A program made the translations under genes and the position numbers. Positions 27,472 to 34,591 of a stretch of DNA of 37,972 nt are shown here, piece after piece (position 1 is the first letter of the stretch; each line of letters opens with the position of its first letter). Origin of the DNA: Candidatus Heimdallarchaeota archaeon (GTDB lineage Archaea > Asgardarchaeota > Heimdallarchaeia > Hodarchaeales > Hodarchaeaceae); assembly GCA_020353515.1 (NCBI GenBank), contig CP070695.1, positions 4,009,560 to 4,047,531 of the forward strand, read 5' to 3'. Below the pieces are notes generated by a model. The model had not been told where the DNA came from and did not search any database. It was given only the letters and a program-made list of their open reading frames with translations.

Positions 27472-27861
27472 TTAGTCACCTGTTAAGTTCTCAAACTCGG
27501 AGATGATCTGAGAGTAATACACCCAGTTCCGGTACAATGCCTTCATGGCATCTCTGCCCTGGTCAGTTAGAAAGTAATATTTGCGAGGGGGGCCTTTGAG
27601 CGAATCACCTTCGCGATATTCAATCAACTTATCTTTGACAAGTCGACGGAGAATCGCGTAAAAGCTGGCTGTAGTCTTGGAAATCTCTCCCTGAGTTTGA
27701 CTTTCTAGTTCAGTCGCAATATTATAGCCATGAATCCCACTCTCACTGTTTTTATCAATAATCGCTAAGAGGATAAGTCGAGTGGCAGAGTTGAGAAGCT
27801 GGTTGCGCTCCTTATCGATCCAATTTCTGACATCGGGCTGCTTACTAGTCAAATAAGTCAT
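27472..27861 (-). CDS. PadR family transcriptional regulator
   Basis: 129 residues. The PadR winged helix covers about 25-95: GIHGYNIATELE, KTTASFYAILRRLVKDKLIE, then SLKGPPRKYYFLTDQGRDAM, the usual wing and stop of the domain. A C-terminal helix (about 100-125) should mediate dimerisation. PadR proteins are mostly repressors. It heads a three-gene operon with the HAAS membrane protein and the four-helix protein, and an inverted repeat sits at the predicted transcription start, consistent with autoregulation. Confidence 0.92.
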   Translation of the reverse strand: MTYLTSKQPDVRNWIDKERNQLLNSATRLILLAIIDKNSESGIHGYNIATELESQTQGEISKTTASFYAILRRLVKDKLIEYREGDSLKGPPRKYYFLTDQGRDAMKALYRNWVYYSQIISEFENLTGD

Positions 27862-27901
27862 CTCATCGGTTTGTGAATACCTTTCTGAATTGCTTTTTGT
27901 T

Positions 27902-27951
27902 TTACTATTTCTATTATTATTAGTTAAATAGTAATAATATTGAGTATATAA
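27902..27951 (-). promoter_or_regulatory. PadR operon promoter with inverted-repeat operator
   Basis: On the minus strand a TATA box, TTATATA, lies at 27951-27945. About 25 bases downstream falls a perfect nine-base inverted repeat, TTACTATTT (27902-27910) and AAATAGTAA (27926-27934), with a 15-base spacer. A bound regulator would cover the transcription start. PadR (27861) begins about 40 bases further on. Confidence 0.6.
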
Positions 27952-28118
27952 CCTTTGTTATATGATACCATATCCACTGATAAAACACGAATTATAGCAC
28001 AGCAAGGAATACTCTCCCCTTAGTTGATAAAATATAATCAACTACTATGGATGGGCCTGTAATCATAATAAGAGGATAGTTAGGAATGTTAGTTGTTGAA
28101 AACAAGAGAGAGGAAGGA

Positions 28119-29090
28119 TTAAGTTTGAAGTTTCTTCCTCAGAAAGATAATCACCCCGATTGGTACCACTAATATGACCAAAGGTGGATACTCTGCCTTA
28201 GACTCAGACTCAAGAGGAACTACATCAACAGTAGAGCTAACTGTAAGATTGTCAAATAATGAGTCCCCAAACCATGATGCAAATATAAAGTTCTCAGAAG
28301 TAGTGGTGGATCTGTCAGTCACTTTTAATATGAGTTCCTGGTCAAGATAGATGTGAAATTCTCCAGTAACATTGCGGGTAATGTCAATGTGATACGCTCC
28401 TTCCAGTGGGCTAGAGAATTCATGATAATCGTAGTATATCAAATGTTTTGTGTTAGTCCTCCATTCTGCTAGTGATATTGCGGGTATAAGCTCATCTGAT
28501 CCTTCTTTTTTGTGACCTGAAGTTAACGATAATACATAAGCGGTCGTATTCAAGTTTAAAGAGTCACTTAGATCTCCAGATTGTTCAGTGGGAATATAAT
28601 TATTCGCAATGAAAAAGACAACATCATAGGCTAAATGATCAGAACCAGGGTTAACACACCAGTCAAAGCTCCACGTACCATACGCGACGGTACTAGTATG
28701 GATCGCCTGACTGTAATACCATCCTGTTTGAGTATTTAGCATTTCTAAGACGCCATTTTTAACAATAGGGGTATGTTCAGGCTCCCAAGTGAAACCAACA
28801 CCTCTTTGGTCCTTATAGTCCACATAGTCGAATCCTTGGAGTTTCCATTCCTCTGCAGTATCAAAAGTTTCTGACCAGACCAGATCTCCTTCAGAAATTC
28901 TAATTCCAGGTATGGTTGAACTATTCTGTTCTCCTTGAGGGAGTAATATCAAGAATCCTACAAACAATGTAATGAGGATGAGTGGGCCGATTATACGAAA
29001 ATTCTTATGTTTTTTTTGCGGGTGTTTTAAACAGACGGGTTGAATCTGTTCCTTTTGGTGAAAGTCTTTTCTAGCAGGTACAATTGTCAT
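28119..29090 (-). CDS. Membrane-anchored surface protein, paralogue A
   Basis: 323 residues. An N-terminal segment of about 30 charged residues precedes a hydrophobic helix (about 33-52), so it may be a signal anchor. One beta-rich extracellular domain follows (about 67-285): WSETFDTAEEW, GTWSFDW, AYDVVFFIANNYIPTEQSG, TTTSENFIFASWFGDSLFDN. This layout recalls concanavalin/LamG-like domains. A C-terminal membrane helix and RKKLQT complete it. The protein at 29642 is clearly homologous over the whole domain. Its ATG overlaps the stop of the HTH gene (ATGA, 29087-29090), so the two are translationally coupled. Ligand unknown. Confidence 0.8.
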   Translation of the reverse strand: MTIVPARKDFHQKEQIQPVCLKHPQKKHKNFRIIGPLILITLFVGFLILLPQGEQNSSTIPGIRISEGDLVWSETFDTAEEWKLQGFDYVDYKDQRGVGFTWEPEHTPIVKNGVLEMLNTQTGWYYSQAIHTSTVAYGTWSFDWCVNPGSDHLAYDVVFFIANNYIPTEQSGDLSDSLNLNTTAYVLSLTSGHKKEGSDELIPAISLAEWRTNTKHLIYYDYHEFSSPLEGAYHIDITRNVTGEFHIYLDQELILKVTDRSTTTSENFIFASWFGDSLFDNLTVSSTVDVVPLESESKAEYPPLVILVVPIGVIIFLRKKLQT

Positions 29091-29566
29091 TTCGCTATCT
29101 CCTCCAATTTCTGAAAAAGATAATCCCCCAAATCGGTTGGGCGTAGCTGTGGATTATCAATCTTTATATTTCGTTCCTTAAATTCCTGTAGTAAGATCTT
29201 CCGACAGTGAGAAAGCTCCTCACAGGAAGTACAATCACCTTTATGCTCATACCACACTTGTACACCATTTTCGGGTGAGAAAGTAATATAAGCTGTGACA
29301 TCAAACATGTGACTCTTTCCCTTAGCAAAACCTTGTTCTGCACTGAGGAGTTCCAGGGTAATCTTGTTTGCCTTAGCAGTATTCTCTAGAAGAGCTTTAA
29401 TCCTGTTATTAGCTTCTTTTAGTGTCTTACTGATGAACGCTGGTGAAACATCCTTTTGCTTGGCGATTTTTCTTCCCGAGAGAGCATTTCGCTTCAAGAA
29501 CCAGACTTCAACCTGTGTTTCTGTGGGATAACGGATACGCTGATATTTACCAAGATTGATTACCAT
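29087..29566 (-). CDS. HTH DNA-binding protein with Cys cluster, regulator of the surface-protein locus
   Basis: 159 residues. Residues about 14-60 form a helix-turn-helix: PTETQVEVWFLKRNALSGRK, then DVSPAFISKTLKEANNRIKA, similar to the sigma-region-4 or Tfx-like fold in which the second helix carries SPAFISKTL. The C-terminal half has a beta segment (MFDVTAYITFSPENGVQVWY) and the Cys/His cluster CTSCEELSHC, a possible metal or redox site. It is translationally coupled to surface paralogue A by an ATGA overlap. Its promoter carries the same motif as that of paralogue B, so it is the obvious candidate to bind there. Not assigned to a named family. Confidence 0.8.
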   Translation of the reverse strand: MVINLGKYQRIRYPTETQVEVWFLKRNALSGRKIAKQKDVSPAFISKTLKEANNRIKALLENTAKANKITLELLSAEQGFAKGKSHMFDVTAYITFSPENGVQVWYEHKGDCTSCEELSHCRKILLQEFKERNIKIDNPQLRPTDLGDYLFQKLEEIAK

Positions 29567-29567
29567 A

Positions 29568-29599
29568 GTAACCCTTTTTGGTTAACCTCATATATAAGG
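29568..29599 (-). promoter_or_regulatory. TATA box and GGTTAACC operator before the HTH gene
   Basis: The minus strand reads TTATATATGA, then GGTTAACC (29587-29580), AAAAAG, and GGTTAC before the ATG at 29566. TATA spacing puts transcription start at or next to the ATG, so the message is leaderless and the operator lies between TATA and start. The same arrangement occurs at 30532-30562. Confidence 0.7.
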
Positions 29600-29616
29600 T
29601 TTATCATCACCAGGAA

Positions 29617-29634
29617 CCCCAAAAAAAGGGGAGG
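29617..29634 (-). terminator. Oligo-T terminator after surface paralogue B
   Basis: On the minus strand CCCC, seven T (29627-29621) and GGGG follow the stop of the gene at 29642. A T7 tract soon after a stop is a typical archaeal terminator. It separates this gene from the HTH promoter just downstream. Confidence 0.5.
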
Positions 29635-29641
29635 GGAAGGA

Positions 29642-30469
29642 TTATCTTTTACGCTTCTTCCTTAGGATGATGAGTACCCCGATTGGAACCACAACCAAGA
29701 ACAACGGTGGATAATCTGCCCCATTCGGAGAAGGATGGACTTCAATAGTGTCACTTACGTTCAGGTTGTCATATGTAGAGTCCCCAAGCCATGAGTTAAA
29801 GATGAAGTTCTCAGACGTTGTGGTAGAATTATCCCTCACTTGTAATTTGAGTTTTCCATCAAAGAAAATACTGAATTCTCCAGTAATGTTGCGGGTAGTG
29901 TCGATATGATAAGGTCCTTCTAGTGTGCTTGGGAATTGGTAATAATCTAAGATGATCCACTTAATTGTCTCATCCCTCCATTCAGCAAGGGATACTGAGT
30001 GGGGTTTTGTTTCTCCTTTGTCACCTGAATTTAACACCAATCCATACCCAGTCATATTCAAGGGGATTTCTCCAGATTGTTCAGTAAGAATATAATTATT
30101 CGCAATGAAGAGGACAACATCATAAGCTTGATGGTCTTCACCAGCGTTGACATACCAATCAAAACTCCACGTGCCATACGCGACTGTACTATTATGAACC
30201 GCCTGACTGGAGTGCCATTCCTCTTGAGTATTGGGCATCTGTAACTTCCCATCCTTAACTGAGGGAGAATAATCAGGATTCCAAGCTAAGTTGTCTTCCC
30301 CCGCTCGCATGCTAAGAAAATCGAATCCTCGGAGTTCCCACTCATCTGCAGTGTCAAAAGATTCTGACCAGACCATCACTGCCGCTCCCTGACTCAACGG
30401 ACAAATCATTAAAAATCCTAAAAAAATTCCCATTAATACGGATGTCATAGTGTATATTTTTCGTTTCAC
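29642..30469 (-). CDS. Membrane-anchored surface protein, paralogue B
   Basis: 275 residues from GTG 30469, with AGGAAGG correctly spaced upstream. It has a clear signal peptide (about 1-28: SVLMGIFLGFLMICPLSQGA) and the same extracellular domain as paralogue A (WSESFDTADEW, GTWSFDWYV, AYDVVLFIANNYILTEQSG, TTTSENFIFNSWLGDSTYDN). A C-terminal membrane helix (about 252-268) and RKKRKR close it. By eye most aligned positions in the domain match paralogue A, and DNA similarity is visible, so this is a fairly recent duplication. The main difference is the classical signal peptide here in place of A's long charged N-terminus. Confidence 0.85.
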   Translation of the reverse strand: MKRKIYTMTSVLMGIFLGFLMICPLSQGAAVMVWSESFDTADEWELRGFDFLSMRAGEDNLAWNPDYSPSVKDGKLQMPNTQEEWHSSQAVHNSTVAYGTWSFDWYVNAGEDHQAYDVVLFIANNYILTEQSGEIPLNMTGYGLVLNSGDKGETKPHSVSLAEWRDETIKWIILDYYQFPSTLEGPYHIDTTRNITGEFSIFFDGKLKLQVRDNSTTTSENFIFNSWLGDSTYDNLNVSDTIEVHPSPNGADYPPLFLVVVPIGVLIILRKKRKR

Positions 30470-30511
30470 ATATTTTCCTTCCTTTACGTCTTCAATAGGA
30501 TCGAATTGATA

Positions 30512-30563
30512 TTAACCAAAAACGATTAACAGGTAACCTTTTTTGGTTAACCTCATATATAAA
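30512..30563 (-). promoter_or_regulatory. TATA box and doubled GGTTAACC-type operator before paralogue B
   Basis: Minus strand: TTTATATATGA (TATA at 30562-30556), GGTTAACC (30552-30545), AAAAAA, GGTTACC (30538-30532), then a second looser pair, GTTAATC (30530-30524) and GGTTAAT (30517-30511). The first pair matches the HTH promoter in order, spacing and sequence. Transcription start would be about 30532, giving a ~60-base leader. Confidence 0.7.
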
Positions 30564-30642
30564 CATTACCATCCTCCAACTGTTTGGTTTGAAAATGAAA
30601 ACTTCAATAAAGATGTGTGGTTTCGGGATAACACTAACGTAA

Positions 30643-30650
30643 AAATATAA
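30643..30650 (+). promoter_or_regulatory. TATA box for the lectin/beta-helix gene
   Basis: AAATATAA lies 33-40 bases before the TTG at 30683. GAGAGAGGT (30671-30679) lies between them and could be a ribosome-binding site if the leader is long enough to include it. Confidence 0.4.
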
Positions 30651-30682
30651 CGTTTTAGACTATCCAGTCCGAGAGAGGTTCA

Positions 30683-32221
30683 TTGTTGTCACAGATAACG
30701 TCTCAGTTACTTATTCTTCTGATAACTACCTTCTTCTTGATATCAGGGCCTCACACAGTTTTACTGGAGAATGATTATATGAGTCAGCTTCCCACATATG
30801 ACACAGAGACGAATAATATCATAAAATACAATCAGTTCAACAGGCATCAATGGAATGGCCATGAATATGAACTGATTCCTATTTCTAGAACATGGCTTGA
30901 GGCTAGTGTAGACTGTGAGATGCGCGGGGGGCATTTAGTCACAATAGCAACCGAAGAAGAGAATAATTTCGTAGCTAGTTTAGTCTCCGAGGCTCAAATT
31001 GGTGAGGCTCTTATTGGTTTTACTGATCAGGAAACAGAAGGAGAATGGCATTGGATAACAAATGAGCCAGTAACTTATACAAATTGGGATTCTGGAGAAC
31101 CTGCTGATGCGGGGCAAGAAGATTATGCTGGAATAAGAAATGATGGAGGATGGCCTGACTTACAAGTGTATGAAGAACGGCCTTACGTGTGTGAATGGGA
31201 ATCGATAAATGTACCTATCAATTTAACTGATCATTCACCCATCATTATCGAAAGCGACAATAATTTTACTGAACAAGCCATTACTGAGGGTTGGGCTGGC
31301 AACGGAACACCTACCAATCCCTATATAATTGAAGGTTACAACATCACGAGTAGTGAGGTTTTAATTCGTATAGAAAATACCAGTGTCCACTTTATTGTAA
31401 GAAATAATCTTTTGTCTGGGATTGATCAGAGCAACTCTGGTATTTATCTTGTTAACATCACCCAAGGTACCGTAAGGAATAATTTGGTCAAAAATTGCCG
31501 AGATGGGGTTCATTTAGTGAGAAGTTCTGATGTCGAAATTGATAGGAATAGAGTACAAGATAACATGGGAGCTGGCATTTGGCTAATTATTGAGTGTGAT
31601 AGAAATATCATCTCCAATAATACCTGCTTCAGCAATGGATTTAATGGGATTGAGCTTGGACCATCAGCTGGTTCAGAGAATATAATTATCTATAATACCT
31701 GTTATTTAAATAGCAATGGAATATGGTTAAGTTCTTCAAGCGAAAATGAAATTTCGAATAATTATCTTTGTAACAATAGCCATGGAGTCGAATTAGAAAG
31801 TAACTCTAATAATAACACTATTCTTGGGAATACAATCCATAACAATACGGGTTATGGCATCTATATTGAGAATTCCCATCATAATCAGATTTATGACAAT
31901 TATTTCATCCATAATGGGCACTCTGAATCTCAAGCTTATGATGAAGGAGAAAATAATATATTTTCGGATAATTATTGGAACCCTGGAATAGACTGGAGCG
32001 CCACTCTTCCCCTAACATCATTCTCATACTGGTATCCAGACACTACACATACATTGGAGGAGGAAGAAGAGAGTATGGATCTATCCTCAACATCTGTGGC
32101 CACTCAAAGAATGGCACTATTTCTTAATCTATCATCGTTTCTCCCGCTTCTGCAGAGGGTAACTATTTTATTCTTTATAATTACCCTTTTGATTGTAATT
32201 CGACGTCATCAACTGAAATAA
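30683..32221 (+). CDS. Surface protein: C-type lectin-like domain plus parallel beta-helix (NosD/CASH type)
   Basis: 512 residues from TTG 30683. The signal peptide is about 1-24. A C-type lectin-like domain follows (about 50-172): WLEASVDCEMRGGHLVTIAT, ALIGFTD, GEWHWITNEPVTYTNW, SGEPADAG and the closing YVCEWE. The calcium/sugar triplet is EPA rather than EPN. Residues about 185-430 are repeats of the pattern NSGIYL.N...GTVRNN, SNGIWLSSSSENEISNN, GYGIYIENSHHNQIYDN: a right-handed beta-helix as in NosD/periplasmic copper-binding proteins. A Ser/Thr patch, a C-terminal helix (about 486-505) and RRHQLK anchor it. Likely an adhesin or polysaccharide-binding or -degrading surface protein. Divergent from paralogue B. 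Confidence 0.88.
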   Translation: MLSQITSQLLILLITTFFLISGPHTVLLENDYMSQLPTYDTETNNIIKYNQFNRHQWNGHEYELIPISRTWLEASVDCEMRGGHLVTIATEEENNFVASLVSEAQIGEALIGFTDQETEGEWHWITNEPVTYTNWDSGEPADAGQEDYAGIRNDGGWPDLQVYEERPYVCEWESINVPINLTDHSPIIIESDNNFTEQAITEGWAGNGTPTNPYIIEGYNITSSEVLIRIENTSVHFIVRNNLLSGIDQSNSGIYLVNITQGTVRNNLVKNCRDGVHLVRSSDVEIDRNRVQDNMGAGIWLIIECDRNIISNNTCFSNGFNGIELGPSAGSENIIIYNTCYLNSNGIWLSSSSENEISNNYLCNNSHGVELESNSNNNTILGNTIHNNTGYGIYIENSHHNQIYDNYFIHNGHSESQAYDEGENNIFSDNYWNPGIDWSATLPLTSFSYWYPDTTHTLEEEEESMDLSSTSVATQRMALFLNLSSFLPLLQRVTILFFIITLLIVIRRHQLK

Positions 32222-32376
32222 AAAGAGGTTATTTTACTACTTCATCACCTTACTAGTAGTTACCTTATGTTTCGCGTTTCTTCCTTAGAAAAACAATTGT
32301 AAGAAAATTATCGATACCTTCATCACTTGTCACTAAACATCTAGTCTCATCAGTTTAGTAGTAAGAGGGCACTTGA

Positions 32377-33435
32377 ATGTATGAAAACCAGAACCAGAAT
32401 GAAATAATCCAACTTTTCTCAGAGCTATTGGCGATTCCGTCCCCATCAGGAATGGAACACAGGCTAGCAGATCATATCTTTACAAAATGTGCGGAATGGG
32501 GGTATAGTCCCATGAAGGACTACGCAGGGAATGTATATGTGCAGATTCCAGGACAGAAAGAGAGTGAGGAGACCTGTTGTCTAGCAGCTCATATCGATGA
32601 AATTGGGGTAATGGTGACAAAGATAAATACCGATGGTACACTCAATGTGGAGCGAGTAGGTGGCACACTTACGTGGAAGTTTGGGGAACGGCCAGTTGAA
32701 ATCTTAGGTGAAAAGAAAACGGTTCACGGAGTGACTGCTATGGGATCAGGGCATACAGCAGGGGGTACCCAACGGTTAGAATGGAGAGATGTTGTGGTCA
32801 TAACTGGTTTGCCCCCAGAACGACTTCAGGAATATGGAGTCAAACCAGGGACATTGATAGTGCCCCTCCAGTCAGACCGAGGCCCCATACTGTTTGGGGA
32901 GGAAAGTGATCCCATGATCGCAGCATGGACATTTGATGATAAAATAGGAGTCGTTACCCTCCTTCGGCTGCTAAAGACAATCAAAACTGAGAATATTACC
33001 CCTTATGTGAATCTCATTATCGCGTTCACAACTACGGAGGAGATTGGCTGCTTTGGAGCAAAACATCTAGCTCAATCGTTAAATCCCACGTACTTCATTG
33101 CAGTGGATGGTTGTCCTTTTGCCTCCGAATCCCCTATGGAGTTGGATAGTAGACCTGGGATCCGTATCCGAGACCGAACTTTCTTCTATTCCCCTGGTTT
33201 AATCAAGGCATTATCAGAAGCTGCGGAAAACGCAGGAACGGAATTACAACATCTAGTCTATACTACAAGTGGGAGTGATGCAGGGATGGCAGGGAATGTT
33301 GGTGCAAGTCCACAAGCAGCCTGTATTGGACATATACGTAAGAATAGTCATGGATTTGAAGTGGCGTACTTATCAGTGTTTGAGAATTTATATAAAACGT
33401 TACGGATGTTTATTTCTACCTGGAAAGGTGCATAA
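32377..33435 (+). CDS. M42 family metallo-aminopeptidase
   Basis: 352 residues, the usual length for M42 (TET/glutamyl aminopeptidase, FrvX) enzymes. The metal and catalytic motifs are present: AAHIDEIGVMV (His72, Asp74), WTFDDKIGV (Asp187), TTTEEIGCFGAKH (Glu221 and Glu222), IAVDG (Asp244), and HGFEV near the end. These enzymes form dodecameric TET particles that trim peptides in the cytosol. ATG 32377 has GAGG eight bases upstream. Transcribed alone. Confidence 0.93.
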   Translation: MYENQNQNEIIQLFSELLAIPSPSGMEHRLADHIFTKCAEWGYSPMKDYAGNVYVQIPGQKESEETCCLAAHIDEIGVMVTKINTDGTLNVERVGGTLTWKFGERPVEILGEKKTVHGVTAMGSGHTAGGTQRLEWRDVVVITGLPPERLQEYGVKPGTLIVPLQSDRGPILFGEESDPMIAAWTFDDKIGVVTLLRLLKTIKTENITPYVNLIIAFTTTEEIGCFGAKHLAQSLNPTYFIAVDGCPFASESPMELDSRPGIRIRDRTFFYSPGLIKALSEAAENAGTELQHLVYTTSGSDAGMAGNVGASPQAACIGHIRKNSHGFEVAYLSVFENLYKTLRMFISTWKGA

Positions 33436-33500
33436 AACAGATAAGAAGAAGAAGTTTTTACTATTTATAACGTATTAATTACCTAAACCGAGGACTATTT

Positions 33501-34544
33501 GTGAAATCCTTTCTGTTGCCAAATAAAACTCTTAATTGGTTATTAGAAGACGACAATCCCCCTGTAAGAAATATGACGAAGAAATTCTTACTCAATCAAG
33601 TAGTTTCAACCAATGAGATAAAGGAAGTGAATGATTATCTACCAATTGAAAGACTAATTTCCTTGATCAAACCCGATCGAACTTGGAGTGACTCAAAAAA
33701 CCCCTACAAAAAATATACTGGTAATTACTGGCAATTTATTTTCTTATGCGATATGAATGCAAATCCAGATGAACTAATCCGTCAAGTGGGGGAACAAATC
33801 CTCTCCTATCAACTTCCAGAAGGAGGTTTCACTCATAAAATTGGATCTAATTTTCCCCTTATATGTTTGACAGCAAATATCATTCGTTCACTAATTCATT
33901 TTGAAATTAATGATAAAAAAACTCAAAAAGGAATAAACTTCCTTACGAATCTTATTCTAGAGAAACAAGGTGCGTTCTGTTCTCCTGAACCATTATATAC
34001 TCTCTTACCTGATTGTCAGATGGCTCTGACAAAAGTTTTAGCAATGTACGCAACGCTAAAGGAAGATATTTTGAATACAGGCATAAATCAAGCAGTTGAG
34101 ATTATTGTGAAGAAAATTATAGAGAATAGAATTTTCAGATATATTCCTACAGGGGCCAAAGAATACCATAAGTTGATTAGAGGAAAGAAAAGTGAGGAGA
34201 TTAGAAAAATTAGAAAACAAACCTTATCTCGTCCTGAAGTGCTTGAAAAAACAGAAATAAAAAAGAGTTGGTTGAAGTTCGGGTTTCCTCAATCATATAC
34301 TTCAGATGCCCTTGAAACCTTATATTGGCTTGCAATGAGTAAGATACCCATTCATAAGGAATTTGAAGAGGCTACTCAACACATAATGAAATCTATGGAT
34401 GCTTCAGGCTATTGGGTTAATCAGACTGCTTTTAGAAATCCCATGTTGGTAGATATTGAAGCTAAAAAAGCCCCTTCTAAATGGTTGACTTTCAGAGCGT
34501 GCTTTGTGTTAAAAAATTACCATAAATTGTCATTTCAAGAGTGA
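33501..34544 (+). CDS. Alpha/alpha-toroid (prenyltransferase/terpene cyclase-like) protein of unknown function
   Basis: 347 residues from GTG 33501, with CGAGGA upstream. The pattern LLEDDNPPVRNMTKKFLL at the start, DRTWSDSKNPYKKYTGNYWQ (about 54-73), YQLPEGGFTH (about 98-107), YTSDALETLYWLA and DASGYWVNQ suggests the alpha/alpha toroid fold of squalene cyclases and prenyltransferases. Proteins of this look are sometimes mislabelled as NifH in databases, as I recall. No DxDD or QW motif set of a true cyclase is seen, so the activity is unknown. Cytosolic. Confidence 0.65.
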   Translation: MKSFLLPNKTLNWLLEDDNPPVRNMTKKFLLNQVVSTNEIKEVNDYLPIERLISLIKPDRTWSDSKNPYKKYTGNYWQFIFLCDMNANPDELIRQVGEQILSYQLPEGGFTHKIGSNFPLICLTANIIRSLIHFEINDKKTQKGINFLTNLILEKQGAFCSPEPLYTLLPDCQMALTKVLAMYATLKEDILNTGINQAVEIIVKKIIENRIFRYIPTGAKEYHKLIRGKKSEEIRKIRKQTLSRPEVLEKTEIKKSWLKFGFPQSYTSDALETLYWLAMSKIPIHKEFEEATQHIMKSMDASGYWVNQTAFRNPMLVDIEAKKAPSKWLTFRACFVLKNYHKLSFQE

Positions 34545-34560
34545 CCTAATGATTATAGCT

Positions 34561-34577
34561 AAAAAAAGGGAAAAAAA
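34561..34577 (-). terminator. Double oligo-T terminator after the second WD40/beta-lactamase gene
   Basis: On the minus strand, T7-CCC-T7 starts about 15 bases after the stop at 34592. A tandem oligo-T tract is a typical archaeal termination signal. Confidence 0.55.
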
Positions 34578-34591
34578 GGAAGGGAAGAACT

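Noticed and set aside
33501..34544. Labelling the toroid-like protein as NifH
   Set aside because: There is no Walker A motif or Fe-S cysteine pair; the label would be a database artefact.
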